From positions 198,896,001 to 198,960,000 of the forward strand of contig JBITNC010000001.1 in assembly GCA_050084985.1 (NCBI GenBank): a DNA stretch of 64,000 nt. Direction: 5' to 3'. The stretch is from Nageia nagi. Its lineage: Eukaryota > Pinophyta. How positions within the stretch are numbered: the stretch's first letter is position 1; each line of letters opens with the position of its first letter. A model generated the notes under the pieces. It ran no database searches. It was not told the origin of the DNA and worked only from the letters and a program-made list of their open reading frames with translations. This document shows, in pieces, positions 46,830 through 58,851 of this stretch. The position numbers and the translations under genes are program-made.

Positions 46830-47348
46830 TTATGAAAAACAAGTGGACCCTATTCTTTGATGGTTCTAAATGTATTCAAGGATTGAGGGTGGGAATTTTT
46901 CTCATCAACTCATGGTGATGTTATCCTTATGTCTTATCGTTTAAGTTTTGATTGCACTAACAATATGGCAGAATATGAATCTCTGATTCTAGGTCTAAAA
47001 GTTGCAATACTTTTGAAAGTGCAAAGGATCAAAATTTTTAGTGATTCTCAACATATTATGAAGCAATTGTCCAACATCTACAACACCAAAGACTCCAAGT
47101 TAAAACTGTATAAAGAAATGAAGGAGAATCTTCTCATCTACTTTAATGAGTATGAAATTGACAACATTTCAAGAGACAACAACAGGTATGTTGTTACTAT
47201 AGCTAGTGTAACTTCCCTTGCTCCTATTAACATAGAAGATGAAGAATCTATTCTTACAATTAAAAATATAGATAGGCCTTCTCATGATCATGTTGTTGAA
47301 GATCATTGTTATGCAACTACTTGTATCAATGTGTGTGAATGGTATTAA
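46830..47348 (+). pseudogene. second (archaeal-type) RNase H of the Tat-type element
   Basis: KWTLFFDGSKCIQGLRVGIF (about 46842) carries the first catalytic Asp. After a frameshift near 46915, SYRLSFDCTNNMAEYESLIL supplies the Glu, and IKIFSDSQHIMKQL (about 47030-47070) the second Asp. A late conserved SRDNN, in place of SRxxNxxAD, is at about 47170. The spacing matches the dual-RNase H arrangement of the Tat lineage. Confidence 0.85.
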
Positions 47349-47479
47349 GATGTTTCCAATTATCTTAAAGATGGTATTGTTCTTATTGCCTTTGATCATA
47401 ATGTTGGAATTAGACTTTAAAAATTAGCTACCAAGTACGTAATCATTGGTGATTTGTTGTATAGAAGGTTTTTTGATGG

Positions 47480-48592
47480 TTCTCTTCTTAAATTTTAAAT
47501 GAGACATGAAGTAGATATGGTCTTTGATCAAGCTCATGATGGTGAATATGGTGGACACTTCAGCACTAAATTTTTTTATCAAAAGTTGTTTGGACTAGAT
47601 TATTATTGGTTTACTATGCTTGAAGATTGTGAATTATATGTTAAAAAATGTGAACAATGTCAAAAGAATGCTAATATTCAACCCTTCTCCTTCTCATGCT
47701 TTGCATTCTATTGTATCTCTTTAACTTTTTTCTATTTGGGCATTTGATTTTATTGAAAAAATTAATCTTGTTTCAAAAGATGGCCATAATTTTATCATTA
47801 CAGCTATAGAATACTTCACAAAATAGGTGGATGCTATACCCATGAAATCTATAAAAGAAAGTAAAATTGTTGAATTTCTTGTTGAGTTTATTATTTCTAG
47901 ATATGATGTTCCTTCTAAATTATTCATGGATAATGGTCCTAACTTTAAAGGTAAAAAATTTTGTGCTAAATATCATATTGAGAGGAAATTCTGTACCCCA
48001 TATTATTCTCAAGGTAATGATCAAGTTGAAGCTTTCAACAAGGTCATTAAGATAATCTTATCCAAAACTATTGCAAAACATGATAAACATTGGCATGAAC
48101 AACTCCCTTATGCTTTATGGTCCTATAGATCAAGTATAAGAATTTTCGTAGGGGCAACTCCTTTCTCACTAATGCATGGTGATTAATTTGTAGTTCCCCT
48201 TGAGTTAGATATCCCATCTCTTCATGTGTCATTAGATGGTCTCATTCCCAATGATGATAGAATGAAGGCTAGATTTGCCCAACTAGAGGTGCTAGATGAA
48301 AACTAGGTTAATACTCCATAACACCTTCGTGTTTATCATTATAAAATCCAAAAAGCCTATAGCAAAAAGATCAATCCTAAAGAGTTCAAAGTTGATGATC
48401 TAGTTCTAAAATAAAACCTTACCAACACTAAGGTTCTAAGAAATGAAAAGAAAGTTAAATTTAAACCTAATTGGATAGTTCCTTATATTTTGATTGCACA
48501 TGACAGAAAAGGTGCATATAAATGATCTACAATTGAAGGTAAAAAACATAATCCAATTAACGTTATGCATTTGAAAAAGTTTTATATTTAAT
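47480..48592 (+). pseudogene. integrase of the Tat-type element
   Basis: The zinc-binding region reads HDGEYGGHFSTKFFYQKLF, then CELYVKKCEQCQ (about 47530-47665). The core has FIITAIEYFTK, then a stop in place of Trp (about 47790-47826), with Glu at the first catalytic Asp. LFMDNGPNFKGKKF (about 47920-47960) holds the second Asp, and QGNDQVEAFNK (about 48010-48040) the Glu. WHEQLPYALWSYRSSIR is the conserved core end. A C-terminal stretch VNVMHLKKFYI-like ends near 48590. Stops are frequent from 48184 on. Confidence 0.9.
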
Positions 48593-49446
48593 CTTTTTCT
48601 TAAAAATGTGCATTTTTTCATCTTTTCATACTAACATTTCAAGAAAAATAAATCCATAATCCAGCAACGTCATTATGTTTTGGGAAATTCCATTGGGTAT
48701 AAAAGGTCAAAAGATATCCAAAATTTGATCGTTTCTTCATAATCACAGTAAAACAATGAAAATAGTATTTTGTTTCTTTACTTTTTATTTCACTTTTCGT
48801 AAAAGTTGCTTTTCAAAAATAATGTTTGTCAAAAACATATCAATGCGGTTTTGCATATCATTGTTCATATTAGTCGCCTTCTTTTTAAGCAAAGAGCATT
48901 CTTATCAACAAATCTATGGAAACATGGTGGCTTGAAAAATCAAGTTTGTCACTCTTATCATTTGATGTCTTTGTAAGGAATGGTCAATCTTATCATTTGA
49001 TATTTTCGTAAGGAAGGGCCATCCATATTAAAAATCCATGAAAACATGATGGCTTGAGAAATTAAGATGATCAGTCTAAACTGATTATCATCTTCATCAA
49101 ATCTTAGTGGGTAAGTTACCAAGGATATGTTTTCTTTCTTAGCATACTTTCCATATTATGATGTTTGACATTACATTTGAGATATCTTGTGCAAAAATGT
49201 TTATTTTTTAAGCTCTTTTTAGGTTCCTTTTGTTTTCCTTAGATTTCTCCTATGATGAGAGTTCTATCATGTCATCACCAATTCAAAGAGGGGGTATAAT
49301 ATAAGAAAAAAATTGGAGCATCCAAAGCTATCATCATGAGATAACTTTTCAGGAAGTACTTTCTTACTTTTCTTATAATACTTTGAATTTATACTTTGAT
49401 TATCTTTTATCTCAAAAGCGTTAAAACATATTCTAAATGGGGCAAA
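48593..49446 (+). other. 3' non-coding region and polypurine tract of the Tat-type element
   Basis: No coding signal. Two similar segments (about 48910-49000 and 49000-49060) share AAACATG(G/A)TGGCTTGA and CTTATCATTTGAT phrases, an imperfect local duplication. AAATGGGGCAAA at 49435-49446 abuts the right LTR and is the likely polypurine tract. Confidence 0.6.
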
Positions 49447-50177
49447 TATTAACAAATAAAAAAGAATTTTAATTTAATTAAAATACCCCTTTAGGTATTC
49501 GAAATGATTTATTTAATTTATTAAATAAATTCTCTTTTCCATGTGCACTCTCATATACCCTTATGCTTTCTAATAACAGGTCAGATCGGTATCACAATAA
49601 GCCTAAGGAGGAGCCTTAACACTAAACTCGTTGTCTAAAAAAGTGGAGGGGTTATGCGTGATTCAATATATGACATAACATGACATAATCCCAAATCCTT
49701 GATAAGTGTAAATATACTTGTGTCATTCTTGATCGATGTTTCTTAATGCCACCTATTATTTTTAGACTTTATTATACTTTGAGCTCTGCATTCCTATGAT
49801 CTTTCATCTATTTGCAAGTAAGATTCTATGCATCAAAGGTGGTACAATGAGATCAAGCAAAAGGGTGAGGTATTTTAGAACAATAATTGGGCAACATAAT
49901 TAGGTTCCTAGTACCAGCATTGGGTTGAGGTAGGATTCGTGGCTCCATATTTCATAAAAGCTTGGTGTTCATCCTCTTTTGATTGAATTTCTCCTTCATT
50001 CATCGTCACATGCAGGTAAAGTATAGGTTTGTATATTTTGTAAATCTAGTTTTGATAGGTCATGGTCAATTAGGTTATTGCCATCTTTCATGTCATCAAT
50101 TTTCTATTATTTCGTGACAAATTGGTTAAATTAATATTTAGTAAATAACCTTAATTATTATTATTTCGATTATAATA
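49447..50177 (+). repeat. right LTR of the Tat-type element
   Basis: About 731 bases, TATTAACAAA to GATTATAATA. It carries AATTAAAATACCCC, an insertion absent in the left LTR, and many substitutions, so the insertion is old. Confidence 0.92.
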
Positions 50178-50182
50178 CTAAT
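50178..50182 (+). repeat. target-site duplication CTAAT, right
   Basis: CTAAT, identical to 41497-41501, directly after the right LTR. Confidence 0.9.
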
Positions 50183-50479
50183 AATGAAATACAATTTCTC
50201 CTTTATTATTACTCTATTTTTCCATTTACAATTATATAAATTCAAATATAATAAAAATCTTTTACTCTAGAAGATTATTAGAAGTTATTTCTATATAAAA
50301 CTCACTATTAAGTTTTCAATAAATCTTTTACCTTCCAAAACAAATACTATATAAAATATATTATGAGGTATTAAAGATTTTGTTAAATACATTCCAAATA
50401 GAATATTAATTTACTAATATTAAAAATCTATTTTTATAAAATTAATTATTATAAATTACTACAAATCAACAACAATAAG

Positions 50480-50735
50480 CTTTTTCATAGCTTCCATAAA
50501 GCATCATGATATGTAGGAGTGACTTTTCTATGGTTGCCACTAAGCATCATGCCATGGAGGAGCGACTTTTCATAACCTCCATGAAGCATCATGCCAAGCA
50601 AGAGCAACTTTTCTATGGCTACCATGAAGAATCACACCATGCATGAGCAACCTTTCCGTGGCTACCACAAAGCATCATGCCATGTAGGAGCAATTTTTCC
50701 ATGGCTACCACGAAGCACCACACCATGCAGGACGA
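50480..50735. repeat. 43-bp minisatellite, about six copies
   Basis: Units such as CTTTTCTATGGTTGCCACTA + AGCATCATGCCATGGAGGAG + CGA repeat every 42-43 bases with moderate divergence. The array lies between two gypsy elements and belongs to neither. Confidence 0.85.
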
Positions 50736-50739
50736 AGGT

Positions 50740-51615
50740 TAAATGTTTAATTATTCAAAAGGGATGAAATTATTGCAAGGACAAGGAGGATGTAGTAGAG
50801 GAGGAGGGCATTCATTGTAGATATACAAACTGTGGAAATTTTGGTATAAGATGCCATTTTATTCACCTAAAAAATGAATTGCTATTGTTGTTGTATGTAT
50901 GGCTCATTGAGATTTTTTTATTTAAGAACTCTCTCTCCTTCATCATTAAATATCTACAAGTATTTTTGAGATTTTTGAGTTAAAACCTATTAATGAATCA
51001 ACTAAAAATATTACACAAATTGTAGGATGATCATCTTGGTCATTCTTCTCAATATGGATTTCATTTTATAGGCATAATGTCTCAAAAATCTTAGCCATAC
51101 TTTGGGTTTTATTGATTCTACTTTGTACATAAAAGAAATATTATGTGATTGGTAAAAAAAGAAAATTATGGGTTGATGGAAAACCGTCCTAATGTTAACT
51201 TACCTTTTGTATTATGATTTAGAAACCCATAAATGGAATTGTACCATGATGTTAGTAACCAAGGAGGTGATACAGTTACCAATTTAATATTTTGTTCTCA
51301 TATAATTGTACTTTAGGTTTTTGAAACCTAAATTAGAAGACATCATTATCTTAAAATTAGAATGGTGTAACTTACTTCTAATCTTATCTTATTTGAGTAT
51401 AGCCACTGGGTAAGGGGGTGTAAATGGATGTTTCAGTAAACTCATAGTCTTGGAGTGACCATAAGAAAAAATTATCCTTTAGCTTATAACAATATCCCTT
51501 GCATGGATTTTACTTATATGTCATATGGAAAGAGTATGCATTTATAAATTTGAGCATTTCTAATCATAGGCAAGAATAATTAAATGGTTAATGAATTTTC
51601 TTGAAAGATAAATAG
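50740..51615. other. spacer between gypsy elements, no gene recognised
   Basis: Some plus-strand stretches are open (for example TVLMLTYLLYYDLETHKWN near 51185-51240, faintly kelch-like), but nothing could be assigned. 50183-50480 is AT-rich and also without recognisable features. Confidence 0.35.
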
Positions 51616-51620
51616 ATATG
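51616..51620 (+). repeat. target-site duplication ATATG, left
   Basis: ATATG directly before the LTR at 51621 and again directly after 58342 (58343-58347), an exact match. Confidence 0.9.
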
Positions 51621-52733
51621 TGATGCATAATTTAAAAGATTAAATTTGAACTTTAATCCTTCCCGTGAATCAATCACACTTGATTAATTAAATGCTTATA
51701 ACCGAAAAGATTTAGAGAATTATAATTGGAACCATGTGAAAAACTAGAGACGAACAAAAATCACACCACATAGAGACAAAATAATTACCCTAATTCACTT
51801 GGTGTGGGTTACATCCAATAATAAAATCTCTTTTCAATAAGTGGGTGAAATGGTGTATAATGACCTCCATTGTATTTTAGCATCTCTTCTCACATTCACA
51901 CAAACACCATAGCTCTGAAACACACAGAAAATAGCATTCCAAGTTTTTACAATACATCTTCTCGAACACTTCCAAATTGCCTCTTTTTATAAGATAAAAA
52001 TATGCTCAAATTTAGAGTTATTTACAATAAGAAGAAACCATAAAATTATTATTTACAAATACCCAATATCCTCCTCTAGCTATAGTTCAAATTTGAGCTC
52101 AAATGGTTGAGTCAATCTCTCATAATCGGCTTATGAAGTTTAAAATGCACTCTCTCTAGATAATAGTATTAACAGGTCTACAAATAAACTTTATCCACTA
52201 ATAAAAAAATTCCATACACATTTAAAAACATTCAAATCTTGCAAAAATCACTAAATAGGTTGGATCTAATAAAATGGTGCCACTTGGTGACTTGTAATAT
52301 AAAAATATTCCATACACATTTAAAAATATTCAAATCTTGCAAAAATCACTAAACAAGGTGGATCCAATAATATGGCACCATCTGGTGGCTTGTAATCTGG
52401 CCTCCCAAATGCCCCCTCTCAATTTGGCCTCCTAAACACCTCTCATTTCATTAAAAGCATTACAAACTTCAAAATGTAATAACTTTTGATCACGAAGTCA
52501 GTTTAACGAATTGTAAAAAATATCGAAAAGAGGATAATGAGCTCTACAATATGATGTAATAAAAAATATATATGTTTTGTTTTTTAATTAAAAATTACTC
52601 AAACTTTGAAAACATATTTTTGACACATACGAGATCGAATTCTCTATCCGAAAGAAGCATCAGGAAGCTAGATACAAACTAAACACAATGAACTAGAACA
52701 TGTTAATATTAAGAGGATATAAATTTTGGATCA
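51621..52733 (-). repeat. 3' LTR of the chromovirus
   Basis: 1113 bases from TGATGCATAA to TTTTGGATCA in plus-strand order, aligning with 57332-58342. It has an extra partial repeat (ACACATTTAAAAA(C/T)ATTCAAAT at 52215 and 52316) that accounts for its greater length. Confidence 0.93.
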
Positions 52734-52752
52734 TTTATCCCCACTAAGATAG
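52734..52752 (-). other. polypurine tract of the chromovirus
   Basis: On the minus strand TCTTAGTGGGGATAAA lies directly before the 3' LTR. Confidence 0.8.
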
Positions 52753-52779
52753 AGTTTTTGATCCCAAAAGCATTTAGGA

Positions 52780-54000
52780 TGTCGAAATGAGGTGAGGGTA
52801 AAGCTTCCTCACCTAATCAACTACAAACCACTTGGCCTTTTGTGGGTGTTAGCCTTTCACTTTGATACACCATACCTCATATTCACCACTTTGAGATGAT
52901 CTTTTCTTTTTTTCCAATACTAAATCTTCAAGTAAAACACTCATGTTCTAAGGGGCTAAATACTCAACTGATGGTAACATAACCCTTATATCTTTTGCAA
53001 CCAAATCTGGTTTATACATCTTCAAATTCTCAACATTCACAACCGAATAAATCTGCATATAAGATGGAAGATCTAACTGGAACGCATTATCACCAATTTG
53101 TGCATTAATAATGAATGGTCCATACTTTATTGGTTTCAATTTTCTCCCTATCCCATGTTGCCTTTCCTTGTTAAAATGAAGCCATACCTAATCCCCAACT
53201 TGAAACTTGTGATCCACTCTATGACGATCATGCCTTTCCTTGTACTTAGCTTGACTCTTCTCTAATTATTTCTGCACCTTTTGATGTATCACCTTTATCC
53301 TCTCAATAAAATTCTTAACTCGCTCCTTCTCAGTATGAATAATGGCATCTCCATTACTAGATGAAGCAAAATCCATATCAAAAGGTGACTTTGGTAAATA
53401 ACCAAAACATGTCTCAAAAGGATATTTATTAGTAGAAGAGTGTAAAGCCTAATTATATACATGTTGGATATAACTCAAATGTTCATCCCAAGTATTAGGA
53501 TGCTTACCACAATAACCTCATAAAAGATGTACCATTTTCGTATTTACCACTTCAGTTTGCCCATTTGTTTGCGGATGAAAAGTTGTGCTCCTCTTTAACT
53601 TAGTAACCATCCTTTCCCACAAATAAGTCCAAAATTTTCCAAGAAACCTATAATCCCTATCAAAAGTAATGGAAGTAGGAAGACCAAAATGTATCCACAC
53701 ATAAGTAAAGAAAATATTAGCTATTTCTTGACCTATCACATTCTTTTTACATCGTATTAAAATACATATTTTACTGAATCTATCTACAACCACATACAAA
53801 TAATCATGTCCTCTCTTGGAAATAAGTAAACCTCCAACAAAATACATACAAATGCTTTCCCATGGTCATATAGGAACTAAAAATGGCATATAAATACCAA
53901 GGTTCTTGTTATTGGGTTTGTTAACACTGCATAACATACAACCTTTGATATACCTGGATACATTTTCTTACATTTTAAGCCAATAACAATATCTTTGCAA
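52780..54000 (-). pseudogene. integrase and C-terminal region of the chromovirus
   Basis: On the minus strand the frame 53847-53518 reads YLYVVVDRFSKICILI (first Asp), SITFDRDYRFLGKFW (second Asp) and FHPQTNGQTEVVNTKMVHLL, with Glu in QTEV. It continues HPNTWDEHLSYIQHVYN, then a stop where Arg or Gln is usual, then FETCFGYLPKSP. The GPF-type region is at 53139-52948 (IKYGPFIINAQIGDNAFQLD). After it, MRYGVSKVKG, stop, HPQKAKWF (about 52800-52890) resembles a chromodomain core with Trp lost. The core residues are present but stops and frameshifts remain. Confidence 0.9.
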
Positions 54001-54399
54001 ATTAGCAAGTCTTACCAAAATCAAAGTTTCCTAAAATATGAGAAGTGTGAGCTTCTTTAATAAGATCATTCCTCTCACCATTAGGAATACAAAGCTTGCC
54101 TAAATGAAAAAGTAATCCATCATGCATGTGAAAGTCAATATTTTCATTTCATTACCATGACTTAATCTATGATAGCTACTTTGGAAATTAGGATCATCAA
54201 CATATTTTTATTTATAACCTTAATGCATCAAAGAACTATTTTGCAAGATTATACCAATAGCTGCAATAGGTGGTCTAGGAAATATATCAACAATCTTATT
54301 TTGTGAAACCTTTTTATACTTAATCATCAAATGAAATTGTTGCAAAAATCCATCCAACAAAAATATCTTGATTGTTGTAATTTAGATTATGATTGAAGA

Positions 54400-55560
54400 T
54401 ACTGTAAGGGTTGATGATGTGTATGTATTATTGTCTATTTACCCACCAAATAATATTTTTATTTTTTAACACTTTGAACTAATGCAAATAACTCTATCAC
54501 AAGTGGGATAGTTTCTTACCTCAGTATTAAACATCTCATAGTGATAACAAACTAGATATCTTTCTTGTAACAAAACTGCATGCATAGCACAGTCACTTGC
54601 ATTAGTTTCGATTTCAAAAGATTATTGAAGATTAGGAAAAGTAAACACTAGAGCATTACTAATTTTTCTTTTAATGAAATCAAAAGCATGCTTTTGTTTT
54701 CCTTCCCATTGAAACCCATGATTCTTCCTTGTAATAGCATGGAGTGGAGAAGCCATAAAAGAAAATTAACAATAAACTTGCATAAATATTTTATAGCCTT
54801 AAGAAAACTCCTTATTTTTTCACATTAGTGGGTGTAGGCCATTGCATAACAGCCTCAACTTTGGCAAGATCTATCTTCAATTAGCCTCCACCTACAATTT
54901 GGCCTAGATAGATTAAGCTTTTTCTAACAAACTCATACTTAGACATTTTCAAATAGAGTTTAGCTACCGTTAATACTTCAAACATTTTATGAATATGCAT
55001 CACATGATCTTTCCAATCATTGTTGTAAATAATAATATCATCCAAATACAAAATAACAAAATCATTAAGAAAAAGTCTTAAAACCTCATTCATCACTCTC
55101 ATAAAAGTAGCAGGAGCATTGTATAAACCAAACGATAAAACCAACCATTCAAATAATCCTTGTTGAGTTTTATAAGCAATTTTTCAAACATCATCATCTC
55201 TAACCCGCACTTGATGATAACCACTCCTTAAGTTTTGTAAAAAGTTTAGCTTTTTGTAATTGGTCCATTAAATCATCAATGCATGGTAATGGATAACCAT
55301 TTTTTACCATGATTATATTTAATGCCTTGTAATCCACACACAATGCCAAGTTCCATCTTTATTTGGAATTATAACAATAGGAGAACCACATGGTGAAGTG
55401 CTAGGTTTAATGACTCCTTAATCTAATAATTCCTTAACTTGTTTCTTAATTTCTTCACTTTTCATGATAAAATGTCTATATAAGCCAATATTAGGAAGTG
55501 CTACATCTTGATGAAATTGAATTTCATGTTTAATATCTCTTTTAGGTGGAAGTTATTTAG
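54400..55560 (-). pseudogene. reverse transcriptase and RNase H of the chromovirus
   Basis: On the minus strand the RT core at 55144-54881 has SFGLYNAPATFMRVMNEVLR and an intact catalytic ILYLDDIIIY. Upstream the finger region (about 55200-55470) is more broken. RNase H follows at about 54750-54480, with FEIETNASDCAMHAVLLQ, where the first catalytic Asp (TDAS) has become Asn. Frameshifts separate the blocks. Confidence 0.88.
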
Positions 55561-55869
55561 GTATTTGAAATAAATCTTCAAATTTAGAAATTACCTTTTT
55601 AACTTCTTCTTTGTAGTGAGAATCATATTCATCAAGAGCTTTAATATTTTTCACTTTATTTTGAGATCTCGTCATTGCAAGTGTAAACATTTATTTTGTA
55701 TTAATAAATCTTTTTGTTTATCCTACAATAATCAAATAAAGATTTTTTTCTTGGTTTCAATGAGCATTAACCATATATTTAATTCCATTCTTAGTCTATA
55801 TTTGTTTTCCTTTCTATAGAACAAAGCATCTATATCCCATAGATAAGGAATTCCTAACACAATCCCACA

Positions 55870-56350
55870 AATATCCAAGGGAACAACATCAAATAATACT
55901 TAATAAATGAAATCCTTATTAATTCCAAACTTCAATTTGCATTGTTGAGTTACCTCTAACTTGGAATTTTTATGAGCCCATACTAATGGATATGGATGTA
56001 GATGTGGTTGAGTAATGAATGCAAGTGATCTCAAATATTCTTCTACAACCAAATTAGTTTGAGAACTAGCATCAACCAATGTATCAGTTCTAGTTTTCTT
56101 AACTTGTACTTTCATATGAAAAAGTTCAATTCATTAATTTTCCACATCATCATTATGTGTATCATGCAAGTTCATACATGCCATTTTCTCATCTACATCA
56201 AAACAACCTTCTACTTCTTTTGTAATAGTGGCTACTTATTTTTTTTTTCTTGCCATTTAGATTTAGAGCATAATTTAGGTTGTAATTTCCAACACTTTAC
56301 CTCTAAATGACCCTCTTTCTTACAACAAGTACATAGTTCTTTATATTTCT
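55870..56350 (-). pseudogene. zinc knuckle and protease of the chromovirus
   Basis: CTCCKKEGHLEVKC (about 56290-56335, minus strand) is a complete CCHC knuckle of the form CX2CX4HX4C. The protease region at 56115-55900 has TLVDASSQTNLVVEE, in which the usual DSGS or DTGS reads DASS, so the invariant Gly is gone. It continues to a LGIPYLW block near 55860, the family's LGxxWL. Confidence 0.75.
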
Positions 56351-56374
56351 CTTTTTGAAGTGTAGAAGTAGTTT

Positions 56375-57203
56375 TTACTTTCCCTTTCCCTTTATCCTTT
56401 TCAGAATTATTCTTAGAAGCATTTTTTTTGTCTCCATCCTAACAAATTTTTCCTTTTCTTCTAAGTGTGTAGCTTTAATAAAAACATTATCTAATTCATT
56501 TTGAGTAAAGATCAACAATGTATGTCTTAGATAATTATGCAAACCACCAATATACTTAAGAAGAGTATCTTGAGAATTAAGATAAATACCTAGCATTATA
56601 GCTTTCTTTTGAAACTTCGCAGTGTATTTTGACATACTTTATCCTTTTCCTTGACGAAAACATTGCCATTCCATAATTACCTTTTTTTGATAGCCCAATG
56701 GATAAAATTGATTTGTTAACATTTGTACAAAATGATCCCAAGTAGCAATGGAAACCTTAAGTGATTCTTTTTCACTTTGAAGATGAATTTCCTACCAAAT
56801 AAGTGCTAAACCACCATTTTAATAGTTGCTAATTGAATTTTATCTTCATCATTTACAATATGTTGTATTTTATAATATACTACAATTTATTTTATCCAAT
56901 AATCTAACTTCTCAGCATTTACTTCACCAGTAAACATAGGCAAATTAAATTTTACTACTAATTTCAAAGGAGAACTTTTAAAGGATCTTCTTGTTTCTTA
57001 TTGTTACCTTCACTTGTTTCACCTCTAGTTTTTTTTAATTGTTGTTCTTGAAAATATTGAAATTGTAGAGATATTTTTTGAAATATTATTGTGAGATCTG
57101 CAAGTTGCTTTTCAACATTAGCTCCACCTTCACTAGACATGGTTGCAAGCTCTCTTTGCTTATTCAACCAAATCATAGAACTAATTTCAGGATCTCCTTC
57201 CAC
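56375..57203 (-). pseudogene. gag of the chromovirus
   Basis: The minus-strand N-terminal frame 57203-56964 (EISSMIWLNKQRELATM, then a Gln-rich coil) is followed by a broken capsid core at 56960-56640. The next part, at 56635-56375, has MSKYTAKFQKKAIMLGIYLN and KYIGGLHNYLRHTL, matching the gag core's F..y..G L...i. The order and distance to the zinc knuckle are as in gypsy gag proteins. Confidence 0.8.
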
Positions 57204-57309
57204 AATATTCCTTTTCTTCTTTCTTGCTTTGTAATCTATTATTCATGCAAGAACAATTCCAAAACACCCAACAACAGACTAGCAAAAACATAGGTTAAAT
57301 CCCAAGTAA

Positions 57310-57331
57310 ATAATTGTTCTAATATCAAACT
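57310..57331 (-). other. primer binding site of the chromovirus, mutated tRNA-Met type
   Basis: On the minus strand AGTTTGATATTAGAACAATT follows the 5' LTR. It agrees with TGGTATCAGAGC at 9 of 12 positions, and each mismatch is G-to-A or C-to-T. Confidence 0.7.
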
Positions 57332-58342
57332 TGATTCATAATTTAAAAGATAAAATTTGAACTTTAATCCTTGTAATGAATCAATTCATACTTAATTAAT
57401 TAAATGCTTGTAACCGGAAAGATTTAGAGAATTAGAATTGGAACCATGTGCAAAAGCAGAGAAGAACAAAAATCAGACCACATAGAGATAAAATAATTAC
57501 CCTAGTTCACCCAATGTGTGCTACATCCAACAACAAAAGCTTTCTTCAATTAATGAATGAAATGGTGTACAATTACCTCCATAGTCTTTCAGCACCTCTT
57601 CTCACATTCACATAAACACCATAGCTCTGAAATACACAGAAAACTATACTTTAAGTCTCTACAATCTTTCTCCTCTAATACTTCCAAATTACCTCTTTTC
57701 ATAAGAGAAATACAGGATCAAATTTGAATTATATTATAATAAGAAGAAACTATAAAATTATTATTTAGGAATACCCAATATCTTCCTCTATTTGTAGTTC
57801 AAATTTGGGCTCAAATGGTTGAGCCAATCTCTCATAATAGGCTTCTGAAGTTTAGAATACACACTTTCTGGATAACAATATTAATAGGTTTGCAAATAAA
57901 CTTTATCCATAAATAAAAATATTTCATGCACATTTAAAAATATTCAAATCTTGCAAAAATCACTAAACAGGGTGGATCCAAGAATATGGTGCCACTTGGC
58001 AACTCGCAATTTGGCCTCTAAAATGCCCACTCGCAATCTAGCCTCCAAAACACCCCCTCGCAATCTAGCCTTCAAAATGCCTCCTCACAATCTAGCCTCA
58101 AAAAATTGCAAACTTCAAAATGTAAAAGTACCAAAAAGAGAATGATGAGCTCTACAATATGATGTAATAAAAAAAATTGCTATTTGTATTTTTTAATAAA
58201 AAATACCAAAACTTTGAAAACACATTTCTTACACATACGGGATCGGATTCTTAATCCGAAAGAAGCGTCATGAAGCTAGAAATGAACTAAACATAATGAA
58301 CTAGAGCATGATGAATATTAATAGGATCCAAACATTGGATCA
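57332..58342 (-). repeat. 5' LTR of the chromovirus
   Basis: 1011 bases from TGATTCATAA to ACATTGGATCA in plus-strand order. An internal run at 57995-58100 (variants of CTCGCAATCTAGCCTCCAAA) is expanded to about five short units here, against fewer in the other LTR. The plus-strand open frame 57951-58145 reads only that repeat. Confidence 0.93.
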
Positions 58343-58347
58343 ATATG
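58343..58347 (+). repeat. target-site duplication ATATG, right
   Basis: ATATG, identical to 51616-51620, directly after the 5' LTR. Confidence 0.9.
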
Positions 58348-58851
58348 TTTACATAAAACTTATGAGATGAATTATTTTATTTATAAAGTGACTATTATTG
58401 TAATTGTGTTATAAGCATATGAGGGAATGAAATAGTTCATAACTTTATTGTACTACAATAGAAAAACTAATAGTATAATTTGGTATATGATATGATGATG
58501 ATAATTTATAACATTGATTATCATAGTTATGTAGTTTCCATTTAGTTTTGGTAATATCATTTGTGTATTGTAGCTTTTTTAAGCATTTTATCAATCAAAT
58601 TTAATTTAAATACTCAAGCTATTTTATTTATTTTCTTTCAAGCTATTTATCAATTCAGACTACCAATTTCTTTTTATCATTTATTCATGAGTGAAGTGTA
58701 AGCATTTTAAGCATTAGGAGAACAACAATAGGAAGATACGTTCCTCCAAAAAATGCAAAGGCAAGGCTTAACCTCTTTTTATATGGAAGGAACACAAACA
58801 ACATTTTTCCAAATGATTACAAAATTGAATCCCCAAGAACACAATAGAATG
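58348..58851. other. AT-rich spacer, no gene recognised
   Basis: No coding or repeat signal was seen. It could be internal or flanking sequence of the older gypsy element whose LTR begins at 58852. Confidence 0.35.

Larger units (their letters stand above)
41502..50177 (+). mobile_element. full-length Ty3/gypsy element, Tat type, decayed
   Basis: LTRs of about 0.7 kb begin TGTTAACA (mutated to TATTAACA on the right) and end TTATAACA/TTATAATA. The element is 8.7 kb with an exact 5-bp target duplication. Gag, protease, a G-patch region, reverse transcriptase, a first RNase H, a second RNase H and integrase follow in order. A second RNase H before the integrase is characteristic of the Tat lineage (Ogre/Retand and relatives). 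A purine-rich AAATGGGGCAAA precedes the right LTR. No clear tRNA match was found just after the left LTR. Confidence 0.93.
51621..58342 (-). mobile_element. full-length Ty3/gypsy chromovirus, decayed, minus strand
   Basis: LTRs of about 1.1 and 1.0 kb (51621-52733, 57332-58342), each with TG...CA ends, enclose a minus-strand gag-pol. Target duplication ATATG is exact. Just inside the 5' LTR (left of 57332) the minus strand reads TTGATATTAGAAC, an initiator tRNA-Met primer site whose mismatches to TGGTATCAGAGC are all transitions. Inside the 3' LTR is TTAGTGGGGATAAA, the polypurine tract. The integrase lies after the RNase H and a chromodomain-like remnant follows it, as in chromoviruses. Confidence 0.94.
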
